Shown piece by piece: positions 51,581 to 59,584 of a DNA stretch of 64,000 nt. A program made the position numbers and the translations under genes. The notes beneath the pieces are model-generated. The model made no database searches. It was not told where the DNA came from and saw only the letters and a list, made by a program, of their open reading frames with translations. The stretch is from JAVDCA01 sp035293985 (GTDB lineage: Bacteria; Pseudomonadota; Alphaproteobacteria; Rhizobiales; Xanthobacteraceae): NCBI GenBank assembly GCA_035293985.1, contig DATGLS010000018.1:124001-188000 (forward strand). The letters run 5' to 3'. The first letter of the stretch is position 1; every line of letters begins with the position of its first letter.

Positions 51581-52267
51581 TTATGCTTCGCTCCATCTGG
51601 GCTTAGCAGCGCGAGTAATCACGAGCGTGAAATTGTCCCGTGGCATCGCTGCGACTTCGGCGATTCGCAAGCCGTGTCGCTCGGCAACCGCCGCGATGTC
51701 ACGGGTGTCGCGCACGCCCCACGCGGCATTCTCGGCGCGAAGGCTCGCATCGAAAGCCGCGTTGCTCGGCGCCGTGTGCGCGCCGTCGCGCATGAACGGT
51801 CCGTAGATGAACATGCCGCCGTCGGGCGCGAGACGCCGCGGCGCGCCGGCGAGCAAGTTCTCGGTTACGCGCCACGGCGAGATGTGCAGGACATTGATGC
51901 AGACGATTGCGACGAGCCCAGTTGGCGCCGCCAGATCGGCATACCAATCCTCGCGCAGCAGGTCGACACGCGCTGGCGGCTGGACGTTCGCGAGCCGCGC
52001 ATGCGCGCGCCACGCCGCGATGCTCTCGAGGTGCCGCGGATTGACGTCGCTCGGCCACCACGTCACCCTCGGCGCGCGGCGGGCGTAGTCGACCACGTGC
52101 TCGCCGGTGCCGCTGCCGACCTCGAGAACGTCGCCCGTGCGGCCGGCGAGGAACGGCTCGATGACCGACCAGATCGGCGCGTGATTGCGCGCGAAGGCGG
52201 GCCCGCGCAGCCGGCCATCCGACGGCGGCTCTCGGCCTGCGCCGAATTCGACTACGAAGTCTGGCAT
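51581..52267 (-). CDS. DUF938 family SAM-dependent methyltransferase-like protein
   Basis: 228 residues from the ATG at 52267 (MPDFVVEFGAGREPPSDGRL). SAM-binding motif I is VLEVGSGTGEHVVDYARRAP, followed by VTWWPSDVNPRHLESIAAW and IVCINVLHISPWRVTENLLA, then GGMFIYGPFMRDGAHTAPSN, as in DUF938 proteins. The methyl acceptor is unknown. The frame is open further upstream to 52420, but that extension overlaps the start region of the divergent gene and lacks family features. Confidence 0.88.
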   Translation of the reverse strand: MPDFVVEFGAGREPPSDGRLRGPAFARNHAPIWSVIEPFLAGRTGDVLEVGSGTGEHVVDYARRAPRVTWWPSDVNPRHLESIAAWRAHARLANVQPPARVDLLREDWYADLAAPTGLVAIVCINVLHISPWRVTENLLAGAPRRLAPDGGMFIYGPFMRDGAHTAPSNAAFDASLRAENAAWGVRDTRDIAAVAERHGLRIAEVAAMPRDNFTLVITRAAKPRWSEA

Positions 52268-52420
52268 GTCTCGTCTCGCATGGCATCGCCCGATTGTCGA
52301 TGTGGCCGTGCCGCCGTCCGGCCGCGGCGCGGCGTCATATCCGTTGCGGTCGGAGGATAGCTCCTTATTGTGGCGGCCGCTTGCGGCCGTTCCGAAGCGC
52401 CGCGGCCCAGGGAGGATCAC

Positions 52421-53392
52421 ATGAGGTTCGTTCGCGCGCTCGCGGGTGCGCTCGTCGCGGCGGTGGTAACGGCATCACCCGCACCGGCACAAAACTGGCC
52501 GACGCACACGATCCTGGCGATCAGCCCGATCGGCGCCGGCAACGCGGTCGACATCATCGCCCGCGTGATCTTCGACCAGATGTCGAAGCCGCTCGGCGTG
52601 CCGATGATCATCGAGAACCGTCCCGGCGGCGGCGGCCTGATCGGCTTCAACGACGTCGCCAAGGCGAAGCCCGACGGCTACACGGTGCTGCTCGGGTCGT
52701 CGACGATCAGCTCCGGCGCCGTCCTGCACAAGCACCTGCCGTACGAGCCGCTCAAGGATTTTCAAGCGGTCTTTCCGTTCGGCTTCAGCCCGTCCGTGCT
52801 GGTCGTCGCCCCGTCGAAGGGCTTCAACAGCGTCGCCGATCTCGTGGCCGCGGCCAAGGCGAGGCCCGGCGCCTTGAACTACGCCTCCGCGGGCATCGGC
52901 GCCGCCTCGCATATCGCCGCCGAGCGCTTCCGCCTCGCCACCGGAATCAATGCCCAGCACGTTCCGTTCCGCGGCCCCGGCGAGGCGCTGGCCGAGGTCG
53001 TCGCGGGCCGCGTCGACTACTACTTCCTGCCGCTCGCCGCCGGCATTTCGCTGGTCCAGAGCGGCAAGCTCAAGGCGCTCGCGGTGAGCACGCCGGAGCG
53101 CTCGCCGCAGATGCCGGACGTGCCGACCATCGCGCAAGCGGGCTATCCGTCGGCCGAGTATCTGTTCTGGGGCGGCCTGTTCGTGCCCTCGCGGGTGCCG
53201 CCCGAGATCGTCAAGCGGCTCTACGACGAAGGCAGCAAGGCGCTCGACCAGACGGCGGTGCAGGGCGCGCTCACCAAGCTCGGCTATGCGCGGCGGCAGA
53301 TGACGCCGGCGGAATTCCAGGCGTTCTTCGTCAAGGACTTCAACGAGACCGTCGCGCTCGCCAAGAAGGTCGGCATCACGCCGGGCGATTGA
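52421..53392 (+). CDS. Tripartite tricarboxylate transporter (TctC/Bug) substrate-binding protein
   Basis: 323 residues from the ATG at 52421 after a strong GGGAGGATCAC Shine-Dalgarno sequence. Signal peptide (LAGALVAAVVTASPAPAQ). The Bug fold is clear: IENRPGGGGLIGFNDVAKAK with PDGYTVLLGSSTISSG, YEPLKDFQAVFPFGFSPSVL and FWGGLFVPSRVPPEIVKRLY. These proteins bind carboxylates in the periplasm. No TctA/TctB membrane genes are nearby, so it is an orphan, as is common in Bradyrhizobium-type genomes. Confidence 0.93.
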   Translation: MRFVRALAGALVAAVVTASPAPAQNWPTHTILAISPIGAGNAVDIIARVIFDQMSKPLGVPMIIENRPGGGGLIGFNDVAKAKPDGYTVLLGSSTISSGAVLHKHLPYEPLKDFQAVFPFGFSPSVLVVAPSKGFNSVADLVAAAKARPGALNYASAGIGAASHIAAERFRLATGINAQHVPFRGPGEALAEVVAGRVDYYFLPLAAGISLVQSGKLKALAVSTPERSPQMPDVPTIAQAGYPSAEYLFWGGLFVPSRVPPEIVKRLYDEGSKALDQTAVQGALTKLGYARRQMTPAEFQAFFVKDFNETVALAKKVGITPGD

Positions 53393-53402
53393 CGGACGTG
53401 CG

Positions 53403-54542
53403 TCACGCGATCCGCCCGCGCACCCGGTGGACGGTGTTGTTGCAATAGCCGCGCGGATTCCACGGCGCCGACTCGAGCGGCTGCATCCGGCCGCTCGCAT
53501 CGCTTGCGCGCGCGATGATCTCGATCGCGCCGGCCGGCGGCGGCGCGAGCGTCGCACTGAAGCGCCGCCACGCGAAGGTGTCGGGCAGGGGGCCGAGCTT
53601 CGCGAGCTGCCAGGATGTGCCGCCGTCGAGCGACAGCTCGACCTTGGCGAGCGGCGTGTGCCCGCTCCAGGCGCGGCCGCGCACCGCGAGCGCCGCGCCC
53701 GGCGCGAGCGCGAAGCCTTCGCGCGGCGCCGTCACCACGGCGCGCACCGGCACGTCGGTGATCACGTCGAACAGCGCCTCGTCGTAGCGCTCGCCCGGCG
53801 CCAGCGGCCGCACCGGCACGCGCGGCAGGCGGTAGTGCAGGTCGAGCATCCGCTCGCCGTCGTGCTCACGGTCGCGGACCTCGATGCGCGTGATCCATTT
53901 CTGCGACGCCGAGCCGGGAAATCCCGGCGCGATGACGCGCAGCGGCCCGCCGTGCAGCGGCGGGATCGGCTCGCCGTTGAGCGCCCAGGCGACCAGTGTT
54001 TCAGGCGAAAGCGCCTTGGCGATCGGCAGGCCGCGCGAGATCGCCGGTCCCTCGCCGTCGAAGCGCATGTCCGGGCTGTGATGGCCGGTATAGACCGCGT
54101 CAGGTCTCACCTCGCAGGCGGCGAGCAGGTCGGCGAGCCGCACGCCCGTCCAGGCGACGCAGCCCGCGGCGCCGTGCTGCCACAGCACCACGCCGGCCGG
54201 CTCGGGGAAGAACGATCGCCCATTGCCGGCGCATTCGAGCACGGCCGTGCGCGTCACCGTCTCGAACCGGCGTTGCAACTCGTCGATGGTCCAGCGGCCA
54301 CGCGTGCGCACGCAGCCGTCGATCACGAGCGTCCACGCCGCGATCTCGGCCGCGCTCGGCAGCGGCATGGTGCCGGCGTTGCGGGCGAACAGGCGGGCGG
54401 TCGGCGTGATGTCGCCGTCGAGCAGATGGGCCGGCGTTTCGGCGTTGAGCTCGACGGTCGGCAGGATGCGCAGCTGCGGCTTTTGCGCCGCGACCAGCGC
54501 CCGCTGCGCGTCCCCGTCGATGAAAATCGAAGTAGCCGTCAT
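53403..54542 (-). CDS. Sulfite oxidase-like molybdopterin enzyme
   Basis: 379 residues if started at the ATG at 54542. The molybdopterin domain shows LFARNAGTMPLPSAAEIAAW, the Cys ligand in VLECAGNGRSFF and GCVAWTGVRLADLL, then HGGPLRVIAPGFPGSASQKW, and the C-terminal Mo-cofactor dimerisation domain (AVRGRAWSGHTPLAKVELSL, NPRGYCNNTVHRV). No haem domain and no signal peptide in this reading. It oxidises sulfite or a related thiol/sulfur species. The chosen start lies inside a palindromic repeat; upstream frame merely translates that repeat. Confidence 0.9.
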   Translation of the reverse strand: MTATSIFIDGDAQRALVAAQKPQLRILPTVELNAETPAHLLDGDITPTARLFARNAGTMPLPSAAEIAAWTLVIDGCVRTRGRWTIDELQRRFETVTRTAVLECAGNGRSFFPEPAGVVLWQHGAAGCVAWTGVRLADLLAACEVRPDAVYTGHHSPDMRFDGEGPAISRGLPIAKALSPETLVAWALNGEPIPPLHGGPLRVIAPGFPGSASQKWITRIEVRDREHDGERMLDLHYRLPRVPVRPLAPGERYDEALFDVITDVPVRAVVTAPREGFALAPGAALAVRGRAWSGHTPLAKVELSLDGGTSWQLAKLGPLPDTFAWRRFSATLAPPPAGAIEIIARASDASGRMQPLESAPWNPRGYCNNTVHRVRGRIA

Positions 54543-54626
54543 TGCGAGAAGGCCGAAGGCCGACGAAGCAATCCCGATCCACAGGCGTTCCGGCTGCGAG
54601 ATTGCTTCGCTTCGCTCGCAATCACA
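54538..54626. repeat. REP-like palindrome (ATTGCGAG...GATTGCTTCGCTTCGCTCGCAAT)
   Basis: The left part GTCATTGCGAGAAGGCC with CGAAGCAATC (54538-54573) faces GATTGCTTCGCTTCGCTCGC and AATCAC (54600-54626) as an imperfect inverted repeat. This motif is a common dispersed palindrome in Bradyrhizobium/Rhodopseudomonas-type genomes. It overlaps the presumed start of the sulfite-oxidase-like gene and lies in the divergent gap to hemH. Confidence 0.8.
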
Positions 54627-54704
54627 ACCGGGTGCCGGCTGCCATGGCACGCATGGACAGCGGCCCGCCATTGCCTATGTATGGGCCATGGATTGCGAGG
54701 GCCA

Positions 54705-55823
54705 ATGAGCGATATTGCGCAACAACCCGCCGCCGCCCCGAGCGCGCCTGCGCCCGATCAGCCGGCGCCGGCTCCGGATCGGCCGGCGCAGGCCGCAGCC
54801 GCCGGCATCGGCGTGCTGCTGGTCAATCTCGGCACGCCCGAGGCGACCGATGCCAATTCGGTGCGGCGCTATCTGCGCGAATTCCTCGCCGACAAACGGG
54901 TCGTCGAAGAGACCGGCTTCGTCTGGGAGCTCGTGCTCAACGGCTTCATCCTGCCGTTCCGGCCGCGCCGCAAGGGGCGCGATTATGCGAGGATCTGGAA
55001 TCACGAGAAGAACGAGTCGCCGCTCAAGACCATCACGCGCTCGCAGGCCGAGAAGCTCGCCTCGATGCTCGAGCCGCTCGGCGGCCAAGCGGGGGGCCAA
55101 GTGGGGGGCCAAGTGGGCGGCCGTATCACCGTCGACTGGGGGATGCGCTACGGCGAGCCCGCGATGGCGTCGCGGCTCAAGGCGCTCGCTGAGCGCGGCT
55201 GCGACCGCATCCTGGTCGTCCCGCTCTATCCGCAGTATGCCGCCCCCACCACCGCGACCGTGTGCGATGAGGCCTTTCGCGCGTTGATGAAAATGCGCCG
55301 CCAGCCCGCGCTGCGGGTCGCGCCGCCCTGGTTCGACGATCCGGTCTATATCCATGCGCTGACGAGCACGCTCGAGAACGAGCTCGCCCGCCTGCCGTTC
55401 CGCCCCGATGTCATCCTCGCCTCCTATCACGGCATGCCGAAGGCCTATGTGGACAAGGGCGATCCGTATTACGGCCAATGCGTCGAGACCACGCGGCTCA
55501 TGCGCGAGCGGCTCAAGCTCGACGAGACCAAGCTGCGCATGACCTTCCAGTCACGCTTCGGCCGTGCCCCCTGGCTCCAGCCCTACACCGACGCGACCGT
55601 GAAGAGCCTCGCCCGGCAGGGCATCAAGAATCTCGCCGTGGTCACGCCCGGTTTCGCCGCCGACTGCCTGGAGACGCTGGAGGAGATCGCGGTCGAGAAC
55701 GCGCGCATCTTCAAGCGCGCCGGCGGCGAGAACTTCGTGCACATCCCCTGCCTCAACGACAGCGAGCGCGGCATGCTGGTGATCCGCACCGTGGTGCAGC
55801 GCGAGCTCAAGGGCTGGGTGTAG
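54705..55823 (+). CDS. hemH: Ferrochelatase
   Basis: 372 residues from the ATG at 54705. It inserts Fe2+ into protoporphyrin IX, the last step of haem synthesis. VLLVNLGTPEATDANSVRRY, LPLYPQYAAPTTATV-like VVPLYPQYAAPTTATV, catalytic His in ILASYHGMPKAYVDKGDPYY, TFQSRFGRAPWLQPYTD and VVTPGFAADCLETLEEI are present. The N-terminus has an Ala/Pro-rich extension (about residues 7-34), and a GGQA/GGQV tandem repeat is inserted at about 126-139 before VDWGMRYGEP. The longer frame reaching back to 53427 is antisense to the neighbour. Confidence 0.97.
   Translation: MSDIAQQPAAAPSAPAPDQPAPAPDRPAQAAAAGIGVLLVNLGTPEATDANSVRRYLREFLADKRVVEETGFVWELVLNGFILPFRPRRKGRDYARIWNHEKNESPLKTITRSQAEKLASMLEPLGGQAGGQVGGQVGGRITVDWGMRYGEPAMASRLKALAERGCDRILVVPLYPQYAAPTTATVCDEAFRALMKMRRQPALRVAPPWFDDPVYIHALTSTLENELARLPFRPDVILASYHGMPKAYVDKGDPYYGQCVETTRLMRERLKLDETKLRMTFQSRFGRAPWLQPYTDATVKSLARQGIKNLAVVTPGFAADCLETLEEIAVENARIFKRAGGENFVHIPCLNDSERGMLVIRTVVQRELKGWV
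55080..55115 (+). repeat. In-frame 12-bp tandem repeat in hemH
   Basis: Three near-identical 12-bp units (GGCGGCCAAGCG, GGGGGCCAAGTG, GGGGGCCAAGTG) encode GGQA-GGQV-GGQV, followed by GGR. The length is a multiple of three, so expansion or contraction keeps the frame. Confidence 0.85.
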
Positions 55824-55827
55824 GCGG

Positions 55828-56535
55828 TCAGCTGCGCGCGAGCGGCCGTCGCCAGACGACGCAGTGGCGGGCGCGTTCGCGAAAGCCCCACCGCAGGTAG
55901 AGCTGCGCGGCAGGATTGTCGGGAAAGACGTGCAGGAACGCGGTTTCGCCGCGCTCGCGCGCGCGCTCGACGAGGTCCAGCGCGAGCGCGCGCCCGAGGG
56001 CGCGCCCGCGCATCGCCGGATGCACGCAGATGGCGCTCACCTCGACATGGCCCGGGATGCGGAAGCGCTCGCCCGCCATGGCGACGAGTCGACTGGTCTC
56101 ATCGCGCACCCCGACATAGTCGCCGAGCATGATGGTGCGCGGTCCAAACGGCCCGGGCTTGGTGACCTCGGCGAGCGCGATCATCTCGTCCACGTCGCCG
56201 GGCGTGAGCGCCTCGACCGCAATATCGGAGGACGCATCCCGGCTCGGACGCACGTCCCCGGCCACCATCTGAACGATGGGCCGCACGCTCAGGGTCTCCC
56301 AGCCGTCCGGCGTCGGCTCCTCGCTCGGGCGAAACAGGCGCGCCTCGACGCCCGCCGCAAGGCCTCCGGCAAGATCCGCATAGGCGCGCGCCGACGGTTC
56401 GGCCACCGCCGAGAACGGCGCGATGTCGCGCGGATAGTGGCGCGCGAGCCCGCTGCCTTGCGCGAACGATGCGTGCGCGCCCGTCAGCGCCGCCCAGACG
56501 ACATTGTCGAGAGGGTGACGAGGATCGTGTCCCAT
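55828..56535 (-). CDS. GNAT-family N-acetyltransferase
   Basis: 235 residues from the ATG at 56535 (MGHDPRHPLDNVVWAALTGA). The N-terminal 90 residues form a helper region (FAQGSGLARHYPRDIAPFSA) and the C-terminal half is a GNAT fold with acetyl-CoA loop VSAICVHPAMRGRALGRALA and TAFLHVFPDNPAAQLYLRWG. This two-part layout matches a group of uncharacterised GNAT proteins (FR47-like). The acceptor is unknown. Convergent with hemH (4-nt gap). A longer frame extends to 56718 without family residues. Confidence 0.88.
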   Translation of the reverse strand: MGHDPRHPLDNVVWAALTGAHASFAQGSGLARHYPRDIAPFSAVAEPSARAYADLAGGLAAGVEARLFRPSEEPTPDGWETLSVRPIVQMVAGDVRPSRDASSDIAVEALTPGDVDEMIALAEVTKPGPFGPRTIMLGDYVGVRDETSRLVAMAGERFRIPGHVEVSAICVHPAMRGRALGRALALDLVERARERGETAFLHVFPDNPAAQLYLRWGFRERARHCVVWRRPLARS

Positions 56536-56849
56536 GGCTGCCTCGCATGAACGCAGTCTTATCGCCGACGTGGTGATACGGCGTAGCGATCCCGCCGGCT
56601 CGCCGGATTCGGACTCCGTCCTTGCGGCGCGCCGGCCGCTCACCCTCGGCCGGCCGTGAACCTTCGTCCGTTCTCCACCACCCATATGGGTCTTGGAATT
56701 CGCCCCGGCGCCTGCCACCTACGCTCTGCCTGAAGCACGAGCCTCTGCGCGTCGGCCAGATGGGTATCGTGCGCCGCTTGTCGGCGGCGCGTGCGCCATC
56801 CACAATGCCGCCGCGAATGGCGGCCAAAGGGGCAGCAAAGGGGAATCCC
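56536..56849. other. Divergent intergenic region
   Basis: Carries the promoters of the GNAT gene (minus) and of the SPFH/NfeD pair (plus). Frames through it belong to upstream extensions of either gene and lack family features. I found no repeat or recognisable operator. Confidence 0.5.
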
Positions 56850-57851
56850 ATGCTGGGCGGGTTCGACATCTTCACCATCGTGATCGTGCTGCTGGCGATT
56901 CTCACGCTCTATCTCGGCGTGAAGACGGTGCCGCAAGGCTTCAGCTGGACGGTCGAGCGGTTCGGCCGCTACACCAGGCTGCTCAATCCCGGCCTCAACC
57001 TGATCGTGCCGTTCGTCGACCAGATCGGCCGCAAGATGAACGTCATGGAGCAGGTGCTCGACATCCCGCGCCAGGACGTGATCTCCAAGGACAATGCCAC
57101 CGTCACGGTCGACGGCGTCGCCTTCTTCCAGGTGGTCGATGCCGCCAAGGCGAGCTACGAGGTCGCCCAGCTCGACAGCGCGATCATCAAGCTGTCGATG
57201 ACCAACATCCGCTCGGTGATGGGCTCGATGGACCTCGACCAGATGCTGTCGCACCGCGACGAGATCAACGAGCGGCTGCTGCGGGTGGTCGACGCCGCGG
57301 TCTCGCCCTGGGGCGTCAAGGTCAATCGCATCGAGATCAAGGACATCGTCCCGCCCGCCAACCTGGTCGAGGCGATGGCGCGGCAGATGAAGGCCGAGCG
57401 CGAGAAGCGCGCCGAGATCCTCTCCGCCGAAGGCGAGCGGCAGTCACAGATCCTGCGCGCCGAGGGCGCCAAGCAGGCGCAAATTCTCGAGGCCGAGGGC
57501 CGCCGCGAGGCCGCCTTCCGCGATGCCGAGGCGCGCGAGCGCGCCGCGCAGGCCGAGGCGAAGGCGACCGAGGTCGTGAGCCAGGCGATCGCGCGCGGCG
57601 ATACCCAGTCGATCAACTATTTCGTCGCGCAGCAGTACCTCAAGGCGCTGACCGCGCTCGCGGCCTCGCCCAACCAGAAGGTGCTGATGCTGCCGATCGA
57701 GGCGACCAGCGTGCTCGGCTCGCTCGCCGGCATCGGCGAGATCGCCAAATCAGCCTTCGGCGACGGCCGCGGCACGCCGTCGGCGCCGCCGCCCGGCCGC
57801 CCGTCGCCGCCGCCCCTCACCACCACGGTGCCGAGCACGCGCCCGACCTGA
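56850..57851 (+). CDS. SPFH/band-7 membrane protein (stomatin/QmcA-like)
   Basis: 333 residues from the ATG at 56850. One N-terminal helix (FDIFTIVIVLLAILTLYLGV), then the SPFH domain (VPQGFSWTVERFGRYTRLLN, LNLIVPFVDQIGRKMNVMEQ, VDGVAFFQVVDAAKASYEV), a long Ala/Glu/Arg coiled coil (about 185-250) and a Pro-rich tail. Such proteins form large oligomers that organise inner-membrane microdomains and protease complexes. The NfeD gene 20 nt downstream is the standard partner, so the two are co-expressed. Confidence 0.94.
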   Translation: MLGGFDIFTIVIVLLAILTLYLGVKTVPQGFSWTVERFGRYTRLLNPGLNLIVPFVDQIGRKMNVMEQVLDIPRQDVISKDNATVTVDGVAFFQVVDAAKASYEVAQLDSAIIKLSMTNIRSVMGSMDLDQMLSHRDEINERLLRVVDAAVSPWGVKVNRIEIKDIVPPANLVEAMARQMKAEREKRAEILSAEGERQSQILRAEGAKQAQILEAEGRREAAFRDAEARERAAQAEAKATEVVSQAIARGDTQSINYFVAQQYLKALTALAASPNQKVLMLPIEATSVLGSLAGIGEIAKSAFGDGRGTPSAPPPGRPSPPPLTTTVPSTRPT

Positions 57852-57871
57852 TCGCACGCGGAGGCAACAAG

Positions 57872-58321
57872 ATGCTGTCGCTCGCGCTTTCGCTCGGCTT
57901 CTGGGACTGGTTCATTCTCGCCGCGGTGCTGCTGCTGCTCGAGATGCTGGCACCCGGCACCTTCATGCTGTGGCTCGGGCTCTCCGCCTTCCTGGTCGGG
58001 CTGATCTCGTTCTTCGTCGACTGGGACTGGCAATACCAGCTCGTCGCTTTCGCGGCGTTCGCGATCGCCGCGATCCCGCTGTGGCGCCGCCTTGGCGCGC
58101 ATGCCAAGGCGCCGACCGATCAGCCGTTCCTCAACCGCCGCGCCGACGCGCTCATCGGCCAGGTGTTCACGCTGGAGAAGCCGGTGGTCGGCGGCAACGG
58201 CACGATCCGCGTCGGCGATACCCTCTGGCGCGTCGCCGGACCGGATTGTCCGTCCGGCAGCCGGGTCAAGGTCGCAGGCGTCGACGGCGCGACGCTGAAG
58301 GTCGAGCCTGCGACTTCATAA
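57872..58321 (+). CDS. NfeD family protein
   Basis: 149 residues from the ATG at 57872: two or three hydrophobic helices (FWDWFILAAVLLLLEMLAPG, TFMLWLGLSAFLVGLISFFV, LVAFAAFAIAAIPLW) and a C-terminal OB-fold domain (RADALIGQVFTLEKPVVGGN, IRVGDTLWRVAGPDCPSGSR). It is the short NfeD type without a protease domain, and works with the SPFH protein coded just upstream in membrane-protein quality control. A palindromic repeat starts 14 nt after its stop. Confidence 0.93.
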   Translation: MLSLALSLGFWDWFILAAVLLLLEMLAPGTFMLWLGLSAFLVGLISFFVDWDWQYQLVAFAAFAIAAIPLWRRLGAHAKAPTDQPFLNRRADALIGQVFTLEKPVVGGNGTIRVGDTLWRVAGPDCPSGSRVKVAGVDGATLKVEPATS

Positions 58322-58334
58322 TTTGCGAGGAACC

Positions 58335-58414
58335 GCAGGGTGGGCAAAGGCGCGCAAGCGCCGTGCCCTCGGCCGAGTCAGCGGTGGGCACGCTTCGCTT
58401 TGCCTACCCTACGC
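58335..58414. repeat. Palindromic repeat (GGGTGGGCAAAGGCG type)
   Basis: The left arm GCAGGGTGGGCAAAGGCGCG and the right arm GCTTTGCCTACCCTACGC form an imperfect inverted repeat with an inner GCCGTGCCC / GTGGGCACG pair. It is the same kind as the element at 1044-1194. It lies between convergent genes and could serve as a two-way terminator. Confidence 0.8.
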
Positions 58415-58425
58415 AACTGCCCAAC

Positions 58426-59415
58426 CTACGCAACACCCGCGCGCAGCAGATCGTGCAGATGCACGATGCCGGCGGGCCTGCCATCCTCGACCACGAACAG
58501 CGCGGTGATCTTCGCCGAATTGACGATCTCGATCGCCTCGCTCGCGAGCTGATCGGGACGCACCGTGATCGGCGACCTGGTCATCACCGTCTCGACCTTG
58601 GCGTCGAGCAGGTCGGGCCGCATGTGGCGGCGCAGGTCGCCGTCGGTGATGATGCCGGCGAGCTCGCCGCCGTCGCGCACGATGCCGACGCAACCGAGGC
58701 CCTTCGCCGTCATCTCGACCAGCGCCTCCGACATCGGCGCGCCGAGCCGCACCAGCGGAACGGCATCGCCCTGATGCATCAGGTCGCGCACGAATTTGAG
58801 CGCGGCGCCGAGCCGGCCGCCCGGGTGCAGGTTGCGGAAGTCGACCGCCGTGAAGCCGCGGCTCTCCAGCAGCGCGATCGCGATCGCGTCGCCGAGCGCG
58901 AGCTGCATCAGCGCCGAGGTCGTCGGCGCGAGATTGTGCGGGCAGGCTTCGCGCGCCTGCGGCAGCACCAGCGCGATGTCGGCGGCTTGTCCGAGCGTGC
59001 TCGCGGCCTCCGCCGTCACGGCGATCAGTCCGATGCGGAAGCGGCGCGAATAGTCGATCAGGTTCTTGAGCTCCGCGGTCTCACCCGACCAGGACAGCGC
59101 CATGATCACGTCGTCGGGCGTGACCATGCCGAGATCGCCGTGGCTCGCCTCGCCGGGATGGACGAAGAAGGCCGGCGTGCCGGTCGAGGCGAGCGTCGCC
59201 GCGATCTTGCGGCCGATATGGCCGGACTTGCCCATGCCGCTCACGATCACGCGCCCGCGCCCGGCGCGGATGAGCTCGACGGCCGCCGCAAACGGCTGGC
59301 CGAGCCCGTCCTGCATGGCGCTCGCGAGCGCCGCGATCCCGCCGCCGCCGGCCTCGAGCGTGCGCAGCGCCGAGTCGATCAGGAACCGCTTGGTTTTACT
59401 CGAACTCGCTTCCAC
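58426..59415 (-). CDS. kdsD: KpsF/GutQ family D-arabinose-5-phosphate isomerase
   Basis: 329 residues from a GTG at 59415 (a TTG at 59436 is in frame). An N-terminal SIS domain (GRVIVSGMGKSGHIGRKIAA, VIMALSWSGETAELKNLIDY, LPQAREACPHNLAPTTSALM) is followed by two CBS domains (about 205-325: VRLGAPMSEALVEMTAKGLG, VMTRSPITVRPDQLASEAIE). It converts ribulose-5-phosphate to arabinose-5-phosphate, the precursor of Kdo for LPS. Convergent with nfeD. Dispersed repeats flank both ends. Confidence 0.92.
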   Translation of the reverse strand: MEASSSKTKRFLIDSALRTLEAGGGGIAALASAMQDGLGQPFAAAVELIRAGRGRVIVSGMGKSGHIGRKIAATLASTGTPAFFVHPGEASHGDLGMVTPDDVIMALSWSGETAELKNLIDYSRRFRIGLIAVTAEAASTLGQAADIALVLPQAREACPHNLAPTTSALMQLALGDAIAIALLESRGFTAVDFRNLHPGGRLGAALKFVRDLMHQGDAVPLVRLGAPMSEALVEMTAKGLGCVGIVRDGGELAGIITDGDLRRHMRPDLLDAKVETVMTRSPITVRPDQLASEAIEIVNSAKITALFVVEDGRPAGIVHLHDLLRAGVA

Positions 59416-59435
59416 GCGCGGCCTCCCGGCCAGCA

Positions 59436-59535
59436 ATCAGGAATCAGGGATCAGATATCAGGGGTCGAATACCAGGGATCACATATCAGACGATCGGGCT
59501 CCGTGCTGATCCCTGATCTCCTGATACCTGATTCC
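59436..59535. repeat. ATCAGG-type imperfect inverted repeat
   Basis: GGAATCAGGGATCAGATATC (about 59440-59459) faces CTGATCTCCTGATACCTGAT with TCC (to 59535). The arms consist of repeated ATCAGG/CCTGAT units. It fills most of the gap between the KpsF-like and porin genes and probably overlaps the KpsF leader. Confidence 0.7.
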
Positions 59536-59584
59536 CGCCGCGTCAACCGGTCGTTAACCATACTCATTTTATCCCCGTTAACCA

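Noticed and set aside
53427..54704. Upstream extension of the ferrochelatase frame by 426 codons
   Set aside because: Lies antisense to the sulfite-oxidase-like gene; family homology begins only after the ATG at 54705.
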